DNA of 64,000 nucleotides from Nocardiopsis alba DSM 43377 (GTDB lineage Bacteria; Actinomycetota; Actinomycetes; Streptosporangiales; Streptosporangiaceae). A program made the position numbers and the translations under genes. Below, piece after piece: positions 45,911-56,690 of this stretch (positions are counted from its first letter, which is position 1; each line of letters opens with the position of its first letter). The stretch lies in NCBI RefSeq assembly GCF_000341225.1, contig NZ_ANAC01000013.1, positions 186,001 to 250,000 of the forward strand, read 5' to 3'. The notes under the pieces are model-generated. The model was given only the letters and a program-made list of their open reading frames with translations. It was not told where the DNA came from and did not search any database.

Positions 45911-47941
45911 GTGAACGGAAAAAGCGCTTCAGGCGATGGCTCCGAGGCTGTTCTCGCGGGGGCCTTCCGCCACGCTCCGGAGCCCATGGCCCTGACCGCG
46001 GCGGACGGCGTGATCCGGCACGCCAACCACGCGTTCACCGAACTGTTCGGGCGTGACGCCGACGAATTGATCGGAACGGCCTGGTTCGCGCTCTTGGACG
46101 CCGAGGAGGCCGAACGCGGGGCCCGCGCCCAGCACAAGGCCCTCGCCGGGGAACCCCGTCGTGTCCGTCTCCGGCTGTCCGTCACCGACAAGTTCTCCCA
46201 GATGGTCGAGGTCCAGATCCGGCCCCTGCGGGAGGAGCCCGGACCGGAGTCGGTGGTCGTCCTGTTCCACACCCTCTCGACCGAGGAGGCGGATCTGCGG
46301 GTCGTCGGCGACCTGCGCACGGACAACTCCGATTCCGTCCTGTGGAGCCTGGACCTGGGATCCGGCCGGATCCGCGAACTGTTCGGCCCCACCCCGCTCG
46401 GCTCCCTCCTGGCCGGGAACGACGGGGACCTGGAGAGCATCCTGGAACGCATCCACCCCGACGACACCGCCCGGGTGCGCGACGCCATGTCCGCCTCCTT
46501 CGCCGGACGCGACTACGAACAGCGCTTCCGGGTCTTCGACCGTCTGGGCGACGAGCGCTCCCTGCACGTGCGCGCCCGTTACGTCCCGGGCGACCCCGCC
46601 CGATTGGTCGGGATCGTCGACGACGTCACCGAACACGTCCAGCTGGTGCGCAGGCTCGCCGACCGTCGCCGCACCGAGGCCGAACACGGTCGTCTGGTCA
46701 CCGAGCTGTCCTCCAAACTCGTCTCGGCCACCACCGTGGACAAGGTCATGGACCTGCTCAGCGAGGAGTTCCTGCCCATCTTCGGCGGCTTCAGCGCGGC
46801 CGCCCTCTACGTCGACGACGGGGTGCTGCGCGCCTCGCCCAGCGCGTTGGAACGCGGCAACGTCACCCGGATAGACGGTCGTCGCGCCGACGACACCGAC
46901 TACCCGATGGGCGCCGTCATCCAGGACCGCCAGCCCCGGTTCTTCGAGAGCCGCGCCGAGATCGTCAGCCGTTTTCCCGCCGCCGTCGAGATGATGCGCG
47001 CCATACGCGGTCAGGCCTGGGCCACCGTGCCGATCTTCGGGGACGGCAAGGTCGCCCTCGGCGTGTGGCAGATGGTGTGGGACCGCCCCCACCACGCCAG
47101 CCGCGACGAGCGCGCCCTCATGCTCACCTTCGCCGGGCTGGCCGGACAGGCCCTCCAGCGGATCAAGGCCCAGCAGGCCGAACTGGAGCTGGCCGACGCG
47201 GTCCAGCGACGCATGCTGCCCCGCCAGGTCGCCAGCTTCCCCGACATGGACATCGCCACCAAGTACCTGCCCTCACGGGCCGAGTGGCGGATCTGCGGCG
47301 ACTTCTACGACGTCATAGAACTGCCCGACAACAAGGTGGGGCTGCTCGTCGGCGACGTCCAGGGTCACGGTGTCGAGGCGGCGGCCGCCATGGGGCAGAT
47401 CCGTGTGGCCTTCCGCGCCTACGCCACCAACCAGTCCGACCCCGGTGTCGTCCTCGGCGAGACCAACCGGCTGCTCACCGAGACCGGTGAGATCGTTTTC
47501 GCCACCTGCGGCTACCTGGTGGTCGACCGTGGGAGCGGTGTCATGCAGGCGGCCTGGGCAGGGCAGCCCCCGGCGGTCCTGGCCACCCAGGGCTCCTACG
47601 AACTGTGGTCGCCCGAGACCGGACCGCCCCTGGGGGTCCTGCCCGACACCGAGTACACCGTCACCACGCGGGTGCTGGCCCCGGGGACGACTCTGCTGCT
47701 GTGCTCCGACGGGCTCGTGGAGAGCTCGGAGGTGACCATGCAGGACGGTCTGGCCCAGGTGGGAGAGGCCCTCGCCGAGCACGGTGAGGACCCCACGGCC
47801 GCGGCCCAGGTCCTGGCGGAGATGGCACCGGCCGGACGCGGTGACGACATCGCCCTGTTGATCACCCGGATGACCCCGCGCGCCACGCCCCCGCCCGAAC
47901 AGGCCGAGAGCCCCGAGAACCTGTCGGTCTCCCCCGGCTGA
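45911..47941 (+). CDS. PAS-GAF-PP2C (SpoIIE-type) phosphatase
   Basis: A 676-residue sensor phosphatase of the class that dephosphorylates anti-sigma-factor antagonists. A PAS domain at about 15-130 ([37 protein letters not shown]) and a second PAS-like domain at about 140-240 are followed by GAF (255-410). A short linker helix ([14 protein letters not shown]) leads to the PP2C domain: [43 protein letters not shown] and [13 protein letters not shown]. There is no membrane helix, so the signal is cytosolic. The partner sigma or antagonist gene is not nearby. Confidence 0.92.
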   Translation: MNGKSASGDGSEAVLAGAFRHAPEPMALTAADGVIRHANHAFTELFGRDADELIGTAWFALLDAEEAERGARAQHKALAGEPRRVRLRLSVTDKFSQMVEVQIRPLREEPGPESVVVLFHTLSTEEADLRVVGDLRTDNSDSVLWSLDLGSGRIRELFGPTPLGSLLAGNDGDLESILERIHPDDTARVRDAMSASFAGRDYEQRFRVFDRLGDERSLHVRARYVPGDPARLVGIVDDVTEHVQLVRRLADRRRTEAEHGRLVTELSSKLVSATTVDKVMDLLSEEFLPIFGGFSAAALYVDDGVLRASPSALERGNVTRIDGRRADDTDYPMGAVIQDRQPRFFESRAEIVSRFPAAVEMMRAIRGQAWATVPIFGDGKVALGVWQMVWDRPHHASRDERALMLTFAGLAGQALQRIKAQQAELELADAVQRRMLPRQVASFPDMDIATKYLPSRAEWRICGDFYDVIELPDNKVGLLVGDVQGHGVEAAAAMGQIRVAFRAYATNQSDPGVVLGETNRLLTETGEIVFATCGYLVVDRGSGVMQAAWAGQPPAVLATQGSYELWSPETGPPLGVLPDTEYTVTTRVLAPGTTLLLCSDGLVESSEVTMQDGLAQVGEALAEHGEDPTAAAQVLAEMAPAGRGDDIALLITRMTPRATPPPEQAESPENLSVSPG

Positions 47942-47987
47942 TCCCGGGACGGCCGGAGCCGCCCACGGTCTCGCCTACTCTGGGTGG

Positions 47988-49352
47988 GTGTCCGAAACAC
48001 TGTTCGACGATGCCGGTGCCGAGGCGGCCAGGGGACAGGAGCCGCTGGCCGTGCGCATGCGGCCCCGTACCCTCGACGAGGTCGTGGGCCAACGTCACCT
48101 GCTGGGCGAGGGCAGCCCGCTGCGCCGCCTGGTCGAGGACGACGCGCCCATGTCCGTCTTCCTCTGGGGCCCTCCCGGCACCGGAAAGACCACGCTGGCC
48201 ACCGTCGTCAGCCGGGTGACCCGACGTCGCTTCGTGGAGCTGTCGGCGGTCAACGCCGGGGTCAAGGACGTGCGCGCCGTCGTCGACGAGGCCAAACGCC
48301 GCATGGGTATGAACGGCACGCGCACCCTGCTGTTCGTGGACGAGGTCCATCGCTTCAACAAGACGCAGCAGGACGCCCTGCTGCCCGCGGTGGAGAACCG
48401 TTGGGTCAGCTTCATCGGCGCCACCACGGAGAACCCCTTCTTCTCGGTGGTCAGCCCCCTGCTGTCCCGCTCGCTCCTGCTCTCCCTGGAGTCGCTCGAC
48501 GACGATGACGTCCGGGCCCTGGTCGAGCGGGCGCTCATCGACGAACGTGGGCTGGAGGGGCGCCACACCCTCACCGAGGAGGGTTTCGAGCACCTCGTGC
48601 GACTGGCGGGGGGCGACGGACGCCGATCACTGACCTACCTGGAGGCGGCCGCCCTGGTGGCGGGCCCGCCCACCTCCTCCGGCGACGAGACGTCCGAGGA
48701 ACGGGCTCCGGTGGAGATCACCGCCGCCCACGTGGAACGCGCCGTCGACCGCCACGCGGTCCGCTACGACCGCTCCGGCGACCAGCACTACGACGTGATC
48801 AGCGCGTTCATCAAGAGCATGCGCGGCTCCGACCCCGACGCGGCCCTGCACTACCTGGCCCGCATGGTGGAGGCGGGGGAGGACCCCAGGTTCATCGCCC
48901 GGCGTCTGGTCGTGCACGCCAGCGAGGACGTGGGCATGGCCGATCCCACCGCTCTACAGACCGCGGTCGCGGCGGCCCAGGCGGTCGAGCTCATCGGCAT
49001 GCCCGAGGCCCGGATCAACCTGGCCCAGGCGGTCGTCCACATCAGCCTGGCCCCCAAGTCCAACGCGATCATCACCGCCATCGACGAGGCCATCGCGGAC
49101 GTGCGCGCCGGCCGGGCCGGCCCCGTCCCCGCCCACCTGCGCGACGCCCACTACAAGGGCGCGGCGGACCTCGGACACGGACAGGGCTATCGCTACGCGC
49201 ACGACTTCCCCGGCGGGGTGGCGCCGCAACGGCACGCTCCGGACGGGCTCACCGAACGCGAGTACTACCGGCCCACGCGGCACGGCACGGAACGCCGGTT
49301 GGGCGAGGTCCTACAGAGGATCAAGGAGGTGCTCCGGGGCGGCGACCGCTGA
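47988..49352 (+). CDS. rarA: Replication-associated recombination protein A (RarA/MgsA)
   Basis: AAA+ ATPase of the clamp-loader clade acting at stalled replication forks. The 454-residue protein has Walker [18 protein letters not shown] (near 51-67), Walker [24 protein letters not shown], sensor [13 protein letters not shown], and the tetramer domain [22 protein letters not shown] and [20 protein letters not shown] (47976-47981) ends six bases before the GTG, so it is probably leaderless. Confidence 0.95.
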   Translation: MSETLFDDAGAEAARGQEPLAVRMRPRTLDEVVGQRHLLGEGSPLRRLVEDDAPMSVFLWGPPGTGKTTLATVVSRVTRRRFVELSAVNAGVKDVRAVVDEAKRRMGMNGTRTLLFVDEVHRFNKTQQDALLPAVENRWVSFIGATTENPFFSVVSPLLSRSLLLSLESLDDDDVRALVERALIDERGLEGRHTLTEEGFEHLVRLAGGDGRRSLTYLEAAALVAGPPTSSGDETSEERAPVEITAAHVERAVDRHAVRYDRSGDQHYDVISAFIKSMRGSDPDAALHYLARMVEAGEDPRFIARRLVVHASEDVGMADPTALQTAVAAAQAVELIGMPEARINLAQAVVHISLAPKSNAIITAIDEAIADVRAGRAGPVPAHLRDAHYKGAADLGHGQGYRYAHDFPGGVAPQRHAPDGLTEREYYRPTRHGTERRLGEVLQRIKEVLRGGDR

Positions 49353-49379
49353 TCCGGAACACGCTCCCTCCGGGCGGGA

Positions 49380-50951
49380 TCAGTCCGCGAACAACTCGGT
49401 CACCTGGACGACCTCACGGGGGCCGTCCTCGTCCTCGTCCTCGGCGAAGGTGATCTCCACGATCATCACCGGACCCCAGGTCAGATGGTCGATGAGGTCG
49501 GCGCCGGTCTGCTTCCAGGTGCCCCGCGCCTCCTCGTCGAGGAAGACGTGGTCGGGAGCGGCGCAGAACCTGGCGCACAGGACCTCGGCGTCGGGACGGA
49601 TGACGGCCTCGCCCGGATCGCCCGCCTCCTCCCACTGCTCGGCCCAGGCCTCGTGGGAGGGCACACCCTGACCGCGCGGGATCTCTCCCTCCCGGGAGAC
49701 CGGCGTGTACACCCAGGCACGCTCCTCGACCCCGGGCTCGGGCTCCTCCTGCTCGGCCGGATCGAAGCGGACCACGAGGGTCGAGGGGGCCTCCTCGACC
49801 GTCTCCCCGGTGTCCTCGGCGACCTCGGTGTCCTCCTCCTCGGAGACCGGATCCGCCTCGGCGCCGCCGACGAACAGTCGGGAGACCCCCCAGACGGCGC
49901 CACCGATCAGGACCAGGGCCAGACCGGCCGCGCTCAAGAGGAAGAGGGTCCGGCCGGATCGCTCTCGAGGGGCGCGCCCCTCCAATCGGATCACCTCGGG
50001 TACCCGGGCGGGCGGCTCCACCGCGTGCCACTCACGGGCCAGGGCGCGGTTGATCTCCTCGCGGTCGCCGGGGGAGGGGGAGACGTCCTCATCGATGTTC
50101 TCCACCCGCCAGACGGCGATGACCGCGCCGATCACCTCGCGCAGGCCCGGCCTGCGCGAGGGGTCGGGATCCAGGGCCCGTTCCACCACCGGCCGGAGCC
50201 CTTTGTGGAGGCTCTCCAGTTCGAACGACCCCGCCGCCGCGCGCTCGGCGATCTCCTCGGGTTCACCCGTGCCGAAGGGCAGCCGTCCGGTCCCGGCGAA
50301 GGCCACGACCGCGCCCCAGGCGAACACGTCCGCGGCGGCCGTCGCGGGCCCGCCCCGGTAGCGTTCGGGGCTCAGCCACGTGGCGCCCGACCCGCGCAGA
50401 CGCTCGGCGTCGGCGGCGACGGCGCACTCCATGATGTGCGGTCCACGCGATTCCAGGAGGATCTCGCTCGGGCGGAGCGAACCGTGGTGCACCCCGCGCC
50501 CGTGCAGGGAGGCCAACCCCTCGGCGACGCCGATGGACAGCGCGATCAGTTTCCCGAATCCCAGGCCGCCCCGCTTGGTCACGTAGTGGGAGAGCCGCTC
50601 TCCGGCCAGGTAGGACATGGCCAGCCAGGGCGGGTCGGCGTGGGCGTCGAAGGTCAGAGGGGTGACCACGCGCTCGGGATCGACCGAGGAGAGCCGTCGT
50701 AGACGCTCGGTCAGGCCCGGGGAGGGGTTCTTCCGGTCGGGGGCGAGGTTCTTCAGCGTCTTCACGGCGATCAGTCGGTCGCCGGCGTTCTGGGAGGAGG
50801 CGTCCACCGCGGCGTAGACCGTACCGGTGGACCCCTGACCGAGACGCCCCAGGACCAGGTAGGGGCCGATCCGAGACGGGTCGTCCGGATAGAGGGGGGC
50901 GAGATCCGGGGGTACCAGTACGGAGATCTCTCGGCGAGAACGAGGGCTCAT
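49380..50951 (-). CDS. Membrane pseudokinase (Hanks-type fold, inactive residues)
   Basis: A 523-residue protein kinase-like membrane protein. The glycine loop GRLGQGSTGTVYAAV and the ATP lysine (Lys64, IAVKTLK) are present. The catalytic HRDxKxxN is replaced by HGSLRPSE (Ser158 for Asp, Arg160 for Lys, Glu163 for Asn). The DFG aspartate is missing (MECAVAADA). It should therefore lack phosphotransfer but may bind ATP. One transmembrane helix lies near 360 (LFLLSAAGLALVLIGGAVWGV), with an acidic extracellular domain. ATG 50951 has AGGA five bases upstream. It converges on rarA. Confidence 0.88.
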   Translation of the reverse strand: MSPRSRREISVLVPPDLAPLYPDDPSRIGPYLVLGRLGQGSTGTVYAAVDASSQNAGDRLIAVKTLKNLAPDRKNPSPGLTERLRRLSSVDPERVVTPLTFDAHADPPWLAMSYLAGERLSHYVTKRGGLGFGKLIALSIGVAEGLASLHGRGVHHGSLRPSEILLESRGPHIMECAVAADAERLRGSGATWLSPERYRGGPATAAADVFAWGAVVAFAGTGRLPFGTGEPEEIAERAAAGSFELESLHKGLRPVVERALDPDPSRRPGLREVIGAVIAVWRVENIDEDVSPSPGDREEINRALAREWHAVEPPARVPEVIRLEGRAPRERSGRTLFLLSAAGLALVLIGGAVWGVSRLFVGGAEADPVSEEEDTEVAEDTGETVEEAPSTLVVRFDPAEQEEPEPGVEERAWVYTPVSREGEIPRGQGVPSHEAWAEQWEEAGDPGEAVIRPDAEVLCARFCAAPDHVFLDEEARGTWKQTGADLIDHLTWGPVMIVEITFAEDEDEDGPREVVQVTELFAD

Positions 50952-51342
50952 GGGTGTCCTGTCGGTGCTGCCGGGCCTGTGGAAGGCTGGTGTCCGGACA
51001 TCGTAGTGAAGATCCCGCTCTGTAATGATTCCCATTCGGAAGTTCGGGAGGAGAGACGAGTATCCCGCCTCTCGACGGCGATCGAGAACATCGACACCGA
51101 TCTCCGCATCGGGCCGGGGCACGCCGTGGCGTACCCGCGCGTCCCACCGAGTGACACGATAGGGTCGGCCGAAACCGGCCCGTTCCCCGGCCCGTTCCGG
51201 GCTCGGCATCGGACACGGCCGGGGAACCCGCGTCGGGTACGGCCCGGTCCCCCACCCCTCGTGTGCCCTGTGGGCGCCTCGCACGCTCCTGGCACGCTCG
51301 CACACCCTCGAAGCAACCCTGCTATCTGCCTACGGAGCCTCA
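50952..51342. other. Divergent gap pseudokinase-DUF948
   Basis: This 391-base region holds promoters for both flanking genes, but I could not assign -35/-10 pairs. Several short GGCCCGTTCCGG-type repeats near 51176-51205 can fold. No gene was seen. Confidence 0.35.
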
Positions 51343-51735
51343 ATGCTGACCGGAGGAGAGGTCGCCGCGCTCGTCGCCGCGGTGGTCTGGGCGGTGCTGG
51401 CCACGTTCCTGTGCGTGGCGCTCGTCAAACTGATCAAGCTCATCAACGAGACCACCAAGGTCGTCTCCGAACTGGGCGAACGGACCCCGCCGCTGCTGGA
51501 CGACGTGGCCTCCACCGTGGAACGGACCCAGAACTCCCTGGAACGGGTCGAGGAGATCACCGCCAACGTGCAGGCCTCCTCCGAGGACGTCTCCACGATG
51601 ACCGCGCTGACCCGTTCGGTGTTCACCGGCCCCTTGGTGAAGGTCGCCTCGTTCTCCTACGCCCTGCGTCGTGTCCTGGGGCGCAGGAAGGCCCTGGCCG
51701 TCATGCGGGGCAGCCGTCGGAAGGCCGACGGATGA
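51343..51735 (+). CDS. DUF948 membrane protein
   Basis: A 130-residue protein with one N-terminal transmembrane helix (VAALVAAVVWAVLATFLCVALVKLI) and a long amphipathic coiled coil with NETTKVVSELGERTPPLLDDV and LERVEEITANVQASSEDV, the DUF948 hallmark. Function unknown. GGAG lies five bases before the ATG. It overlaps the next gene by four bases (ATGA). This pair precedes alaS in many actinomycetes. Confidence 0.88.
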   Translation: MLTGGEVAALVAAVVWAVLATFLCVALVKLIKLINETTKVVSELGERTPPLLDDVASTVERTQNSLERVEEITANVQASSEDVSTMTALTRSVFTGPLVKVASFSYALRRVLGRRKALAVMRGSRRKADG

Positions 51736-52022
51736 TCGGCCGACTGTTCTATCTCGCCGCCGGCGCCGTCGTCGGCGGCTACGTGGTGCACCGCGTCAAC
51801 CGCGCGCGCAACGCCCTGACCCCCGGAGGGATCGCCGAACGGGTGGAGGGCCGCGTCGGCGAGTACAAGGGCGCCCTGCGCGAACTCAACGAGGACCTTG
51901 CCGAGGCGGTCCGTCAGGAGGAGGACGAGCTGCTCAGGCGGTACGCCTCGGGTCCGGAACGTCGGCTCCCGCGTGGCGGTGCCCCCTCCGAGTCCGAGGG
52001 GCGGGAGCGTCCGCGCCTCTGA
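51732..52022 (+). CDS. DUF6167-type small membrane protein
   Basis: A 96-residue protein with an N-terminal helix (LFYLAAGAVVGGYVVHRVNRA), a basic coiled segment (AERVEGRVGEYKGALREL) and an acidic C-terminus. It is coupled to the DUF948 gene and resembles the small protein found between DUF948 and alaS in Streptomyces. Function unknown. Confidence 0.8.
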   Translation: MIGRLFYLAAGAVVGGYVVHRVNRARNALTPGGIAERVEGRVGEYKGALRELNEDLAEAVRQEEDELLRRYASGPERRLPRGGAPSESEGRERPRL

Positions 52023-52082
52023 CCGCCCTCCGGGAGCGGCGGACGACCGGGATCGTCTCCTCCCCGACCTCTATGGGTACAG

Positions 52083-52098
52083 AACCTTCTAGAAGGTT
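52083..52098. promoter_or_regulatory. Perfect 16-bp palindrome before a four-helix membrane protein
   Basis: AACCTTCTAGAAGGTT is perfectly self-complementary and lies 37 bases upstream of the ATG at 52135, where a repressor would cover the promoter or start site. No regulator gene is adjacent. Confidence 0.5.
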
Positions 52099-52134
52099 TC
52101 GGTGCAACCGTTGGATCGGACGGAGGCGTACATC

Positions 52135-52686
52135 ATGTATCCGCCGCAACCGCCGGGTGGCCCTTACCAGGGGGAGCCGGGCCCGTACCCGCCGGGAGGG
52201 CCGCCGCCGGCCCCCGCCATGCCCGGCACCGCGATCACCGTGCGCGTCCTGATGTTCATCGGCGGCGCCTGCGGTCTGCTCCTCGGCCTCCTCATGTGGG
52301 GGGTCGCGGGACTGGCCGCCGGCGGCGGAGACGTGGGCAGGGAGTTCCTGCGTGGGATGCAGGAGAACGGACTGCCCCTGACGGCCTCCGAGGCCGGGGC
52401 CCTCTTCGGGCTCCTGGGACTGATCCCGTTCGTCTACGGCGTCCTGTCCATCGTGCTCGCTTCGCTGATGGGGCGTCGCAGCGCGGCGATCCTGTGGACG
52501 ATCGTGGTCTTCCACATCCTGGCCGCCCTGATCCTGCTGTTCTCCATCGTGACCGGCGGATTCGGCGCGATCGTCCCGCTGCTCTTCGCGATCGGGATGA
52601 TCGTCCTGATGCTCCTGCCGATCACACGCGCCTACTACGGACTCGGTACGGCCGGAGCCGGGCCGCCGGGACCCGGGGTCCACTGA
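52135..52686 (+). CDS. Pro-rich four-helix membrane protein
   Basis: A 183-residue membrane protein, function unknown. The first 30 residues are Pro/Gly/Tyr-rich (MYPPQPPGGPYQGEPGPYPP). Four hydrophobic helices follow at about 35-58, 82-108, 118-142 and 145-165. Such layout is common in actinomycete envelope or stress proteins. GGAGG lies eight bases before the ATG. It sits between the DUF948/DUF6167 pair and alaS and may be an insertion into that conserved order. Confidence 0.78.
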   Translation: MYPPQPPGGPYQGEPGPYPPGGPPPAPAMPGTAITVRVLMFIGGACGLLLGLLMWGVAGLAAGGGDVGREFLRGMQENGLPLTASEAGALFGLLGLIPFVYGVLSIVLASLMGRRSAAILWTIVVFHILAALILLFSIVTGGFGAIVPLLFAIGMIVLMLLPITRAYYGLGTAGAGPPGPGVH

Positions 52687-52987
52687 TCGAGGACACGCGA
52701 GGCGACGACCACGAAGGGCCGCACCCCGGGGTGCGGCCCTTCCACGTTCACGGGCGGCGGAGCCCTCGACGGTAAGGGCGCACCACCCGACGGCGATAGC
52801 CTGGGGGAACAAGTGGACCGCCGCCGTTGTCAACGATGACGGACTCCCGGTGGTCGAGACGAAACCATGCACGCGCGCGTGGCGGTTCCCTCTACGATGG
52901 GCCCCTATCGACCACGCGTGATCACGGTCCCGTGAAGGGACACGACGTCGCCACAGCAGCGGCGGAGCCAAGCACAGGAGGGCATCA
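52687..52987. other. Gap before alaS
   Basis: This 301-base region has the terminator at 52714-52741. TACGAT (near 52892) is a candidate -10 box for alaS, giving a leader of about 85 bases. I see no T-box or other riboswitch. Confidence 0.4.
52714..52741 (+). terminator. Terminator before alaS
   Basis: Bases 52714-52727 are the exact reverse complement of 52728-52741, a 28-base perfect palindrome 28 bases after the preceding stop. Confidence 0.75.
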
Positions 52988-55654
52988 ATGGAGACGGCAG
53001 AGATCGTGCGCCGCTTCCTCGGTTTCTTCGAGAAGAAGGGACACACCGTGGTGCCCTCGGCAAGCCTGATCGCCGAGGACCCGACCCTGCTGCTGGTACC
53101 GGCGGGCATGGTCCCCTTCAAGCCCTACTTCCTGGGCCAGCGCACGCCCTCCTACGACACGGCCACCAGCGTGCAGAAGTGCATCCGGACCAAGGACATC
53201 GAGGAGGTCGGCAAGACCTCCCGGCACGCCACCTTCTTCCAGATGCTCGGCAACTTCTCCTTCGGCGACTACTTCAAGGAGAGGGCCATCCCGCTGGCGT
53301 GGGAACTGGTCACCTCCTCCGTCGAGGAGGGCGGCTTCGGCATCGACCCGGAGCGCCTGTGGGTCACGGTCTACCTCGACGACGACGAGGCCGAGCGGAT
53401 CTGGCGCGAGGACGTCGGGGTCGACCCCGAACGCATCCAGCGCATGGGCAAGGAGGAGAACTACTGGGACATGGGCGTGCCCGGCCCCTGTGGTCCCTGC
53501 TCCGAGATCTTCTACGACCGCGGCCCCGAGTACGGGGTCGAGGGTGGACCCGCGGCGGACGAGAACCGCTACATCGAGATCTGGAACCTCGTCTTCATGC
53601 AGTACGAGCGGGGTGAGGGCAACGGCAAGGACTACCCGATCCTCGGCGAGCTGCCCAAGAAGAACATCGACACCGGCATGGGTCTGGAGCGCCTGGCGGC
53701 GGTCCTCCAGGGCGTCGACAACATCTACGAGACCGACATCATCGGTCGGGTGCTCCACCGCGCCGCGGAGCTGACCGGCTCCGTCTACGGCGATGACCAC
53801 GAGCGTGACGTGATGCTCCGTGTGGTCGCCGACCACGTCCGCAGCGCCGTCATGCTCGTCGGCGACGGCGTCAAGCCGGGCAACGAGAAGGCCGGATACG
53901 TGCTGCGCCGCATCCTGCGCCGCTCCATCCGCAACCTGCGCCTGCTCTCGGGCACCGACGCCTTCTTCCTGCACGATCTGACCGCCGTCAGCATCGACGC
54001 GATGAAGGACATCTACCCCGACCTGCTGGACAAGGCCGACGTCGTCCACGGTGTGATCGACACCGAGGAGAGGAACTTCGCCGACACCCTGCGCGCGGGC
54101 ACCACCCTGTTCGGCCGCGCGGCCGAACGCACGCGTGCCCAGGGGGGCACGGTCTTCTCCGGCGCCGACGCCTTCCAGCTCCACGACACCTACGGTTTCC
54201 CCATCGATCTCACCCTGGAGATGGCGGCCGAGCAGGGGCTGAGCGTGGACGAGACCGCCTTCCGCGAGCTCATGCAGCGTCAGCGCGACACGGCCAAGGC
54301 CGACGCCAAGGCCAAGAAGCTCGGCAACGCCGACATCTCCCTGTACGCCGGCCTGCACGAGAACGCCGGTGACACCGACTTCCTCGGCTACAGCGACACC
54401 GAGAGCGAGTCGAGCGTGCGCGGGATCGTCGTCGACGGCGAGGGCGTGCCCTCGGCCAAGGAGGGCGACAAGGTCGAGATCGTGCTGGACCGCACCCCGT
54501 TCTACGCCGAGAGCGGTGGTCAGATCGCCGACACCGGCACCCTGACCGTGGACGGGCGCGGGGTGGTGGACGTCGAGGACGTCCAGAAGCCGCTGCCCGG
54601 CCTGTTCATGCACCGCGGCACCGTGCGTTCGGGAGAGATCGTCCTGGACGACGCGGTGCGCGCGCGGATCGACGTCGACCGTCGTCGGGCGATCGAACGC
54701 TCTCACTCCGCGACCCACCTCATCCACTCGGCGCTGCGCAACGCGCTGGGCCCCTCCGCCGGACAGGCGGGTTCGGAGAACCGCCCCGGTCGACTGCGCT
54801 TCGACTTCACGGCCGACAACGCCCTGGGCGCCGAGCGCATCAACGAGGTCGAGGAGGAGGTCAACACCGTCCTGTCCGACGACATCGCGGTGCGGACCGA
54901 GGAGAAGAGCCTCGACGAGGCGCTCGACATGGGCGCTCTGGCCATGTTCGGTGAGAAGTACGGCGACCGTGTGCGCGTGGTCGAGATGAGCGACTACTCG
55001 ATCGAGCTGTGCGGTGGTACGCACGTGGGGTCCACCTCCAGGCTCGGCATCGTCAAGCTGTTGGGGGAGTCCTCCATCGGTTCGGGCGTTCGCCGTGTCG
55101 AGGCGGCCGTGGGCGCGGACGCCTTCAAGCGCCTGTCCAAGGAGTCGGCGCTGGTCGGTCAGCTCTCCGAGCAGCTCAAGACGCCGCGCGAGGAGCTCCC
55201 CGAGCGGATCGACGCCATGGTCTCCCGTCTGCGTTCGGCGGAGAAGGAGATCGAGAGGCTGCGCGCGGCCCAGGTGCTCCAGGCCGCGGGCGAGATCGCC
55301 TCCGGTGCCCGCCGGCACGGTTCGGCCCTGGTCGTGGCGACCGAGGCGCCCGAAGGCGCCTCCGGCGACGACCTGCGCAAGCTGGTGCTGGACGTTCGCG
55401 GCCGGCTCGGCGAGGAGGAGCCCGTCGTCGTCGCGATGACCGCGGTCCCCAAGGACCGTCCCGTCGTGGTGGTCGCCGCGAACAAGGCCGCGCAGAAGGC
55501 CGGGATCAAGGCGGGCGAGCTGGTCGGCGTGGCCGCCCGCGCCCTCGGCGGCGGTGGCGGCGGTAAGCCGGACATCGCCCAGGGCGGTGGCAGCGACCCG
55601 GCCAAGGCCGACGAGGCCCTGCGCGCGGTCGAGGCCCGGGTGGCCTCCTTCTGA
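52988..55654 (+). CDS. alaS: Alanyl-tRNA synthetase
   Basis: Charges tRNA-Ala. At 888 residues it is full length. The catalytic domain begins [24 protein letters not shown] and has [15 protein letters not shown] and the class II motif around [17 protein letters not shown]. The editing domain has the metal-binding [12 protein letters not shown] and CGGTHV. The C-terminal dimerisation (C-Ala) domain carries [32 protein letters not shown] lies five bases before the ATG. Confidence 0.97.
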   Translation: METAEIVRRFLGFFEKKGHTVVPSASLIAEDPTLLLVPAGMVPFKPYFLGQRTPSYDTATSVQKCIRTKDIEEVGKTSRHATFFQMLGNFSFGDYFKERAIPLAWELVTSSVEEGGFGIDPERLWVTVYLDDDEAERIWREDVGVDPERIQRMGKEENYWDMGVPGPCGPCSEIFYDRGPEYGVEGGPAADENRYIEIWNLVFMQYERGEGNGKDYPILGELPKKNIDTGMGLERLAAVLQGVDNIYETDIIGRVLHRAAELTGSVYGDDHERDVMLRVVADHVRSAVMLVGDGVKPGNEKAGYVLRRILRRSIRNLRLLSGTDAFFLHDLTAVSIDAMKDIYPDLLDKADVVHGVIDTEERNFADTLRAGTTLFGRAAERTRAQGGTVFSGADAFQLHDTYGFPIDLTLEMAAEQGLSVDETAFRELMQRQRDTAKADAKAKKLGNADISLYAGLHENAGDTDFLGYSDTESESSVRGIVVDGEGVPSAKEGDKVEIVLDRTPFYAESGGQIADTGTLTVDGRGVVDVEDVQKPLPGLFMHRGTVRSGEIVLDDAVRARIDVDRRRAIERSHSATHLIHSALRNALGPSAGQAGSENRPGRLRFDFTADNALGAERINEVEEEVNTVLSDDIAVRTEEKSLDEALDMGALAMFGEKYGDRVRVVEMSDYSIELCGGTHVGSTSRLGIVKLLGESSIGSGVRRVEAAVGADAFKRLSKESALVGQLSEQLKTPREELPERIDAMVSRLRSAEKEIERLRAAQVLQAAGEIASGARRHGSALVVATEAPEGASGDDLRKLVLDVRGRLGEEEPVVVAMTAVPKDRPVVVVAANKAAQKAGIKAGELVGVAARALGGGGGGKPDIAQGGGSDPAKADEALRAVEARVASF

Positions 55655-55669
55655 CCCCGTGGGTGTTCT

Positions 55670-55697
55670 CCGCGCGGCCTTCGACCGGCCGCGCGGA
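55670..55697 (+). terminator. First hairpin after alaS
   Basis: CCGCGCGGCC pairs with GGCCGCGCGG around a short TTCGAC loop, 16 bases after the alaS stop. Confidence 0.6.
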
Positions 55698-55715
55698 GTA
55701 GCCGGACGAACGTAC

Positions 55716-55744
55716 CGGGGCCGTCCGTGGCACGGACGGCCCCG
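55716..55744 (+). terminator. Second hairpin after alaS
   Basis: CGGGGCCGTCC pairs with GGACGGCCCCG around GTGGCAC. With the preceding hairpin it makes a tandem terminator. Confidence 0.7.
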
Positions 55745-56201
55745 AACGAACGGGTGGTGTCGGTCACCTCGTCGACGTCGTCGCCCCTCTTCGCGGGGGA
55801 CGATGACGCCGGCCTGCGCTCCGCCGTCACCCCTTTCTCCGGACGCGCCGCCCGAGAACGGACACCCCTCGTGAACGCTCCTCCACCTCCCCCGGGGCCG
55901 GGGTGACCTACACTCGGACGGTACGTGTCCGCCTCGGGCCCCGACGTGATCGGCCCGTCGGGGAACCGACGCCCGATCCGCCGGCTCCGCGAGGGGAAGG
56001 TCCACGTCCCGGGCTGCGCGCTGTCATCGAATCGGGCATACTGTGGCGCGTCACAGCCGATCACATGGCTTTCTGCGCGGCGATTCCCGCGATCCAGATG
56101 ATGAACAGGACCACCGTGTTGAGGTTTTCCCGACAGCGGTGCTGTGCCGTCGACCGCACAGCTCCTCTGAGCAATGCCCCCGCCCGGGGGGAGACGTCCT
56201 C

Positions 56202-56690
56202 GTGAGACACGGTGTACGCCTGGCGATCGACCCTGGTAACGCGCGCATCGGGGTCGCGGTCAGCGATCCGAGCGGTATGCTCGCCAGCCCTGTGGAGACG
56301 GTCCCGCGCGGTCGTGGGGACGTCGAGCGCATCGCCGTCCTCGTTCTGGAACGGGAGGCCCGCGAGGTCATCGTGGGCTACCCTGCATCACTGTCCGGCA
56401 AGGAGGGGCCCGCGGCCCGGTCCTCCCGCGAGTTCGCGCACTCCTTGGCCCGACTCCTCGCCCCCGTCCCCGTCAGGCTCGTGGACGAACGGCTCACCAC
56501 GGTGACCGCGCAAGGGCACCTGCTCTCCGGCGCGTCCTTCGGTCGGAAGGGGGCCAAAGGCGGTCGTGCCCGCCGTTCCGTCATCGACCAGGCGGCGGCC
56601 ACCGTGCTTTTGCAGAGCGCCTTGGACCAGGAACGGTCGACAGGCCACCCTCCGGGCGAGATCGTCCGTGCCAGCCAGGGAGATTCATGA
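56202..56690 (+). CDS. ruvX: RuvX/YqgF-family RNase H-fold nuclease
   Basis: A 162-residue Holliday-junction-resolvase-like (YqgF) protein implicated in 16S rRNA 5' processing. It has RLAIDPGNARIGVAVSDPSGMLASPVETV, EVIVGYPASLSGKEGPAAR, LVDERLTTVTAQ and SVIDQAAATVLLQSAL, including the conserved acidic residues. GGAG lies eight bases before GTG 56202. The gene overlaps mltG (ATGA). Confidence 0.92.
   Translation: MRHGVRLAIDPGNARIGVAVSDPSGMLASPVETVPRGRGDVERIAVLVLEREAREVIVGYPASLSGKEGPAARSSREFAHSLARLLAPVPVRLVDERLTTVTAQGHLLSGASFGRKGAKGGRARRSVIDQAAATVLLQSALDQERSTGHPPGEIVRASQGDS

Larger units (their letters stand above)
55655..56201. other. Gap alaS-ruvX
   Basis: This 547-base gap starts with two hairpins (55670-55697 and 55716-55744). 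TACACT near 55911 and TACTGT (56039-56044) are candidate -10 boxes for ruvX. The frame of ruvX is open to 56043, but the residues there lack family sequence. No other gene is evident. Confidence 0.4.

Noticed and set aside
51015-51045. Zur-like site TGTAATGATTCCCA upstream of the pseudokinase
   Set aside because: One base short of the usual spacing and poorly symmetrical; no zinc-related gene nearby.
52985-56005. 1000-codon open frame antisense to alaS
   Set aside because: Shadow of alaS with low-complexity translation.
55903-56205. 100-codon open frame between alaS and ruvX
   Set aside because: No ribosome site, no family sequence, and it overlaps the ruvX upstream region; likely a shadow frame.
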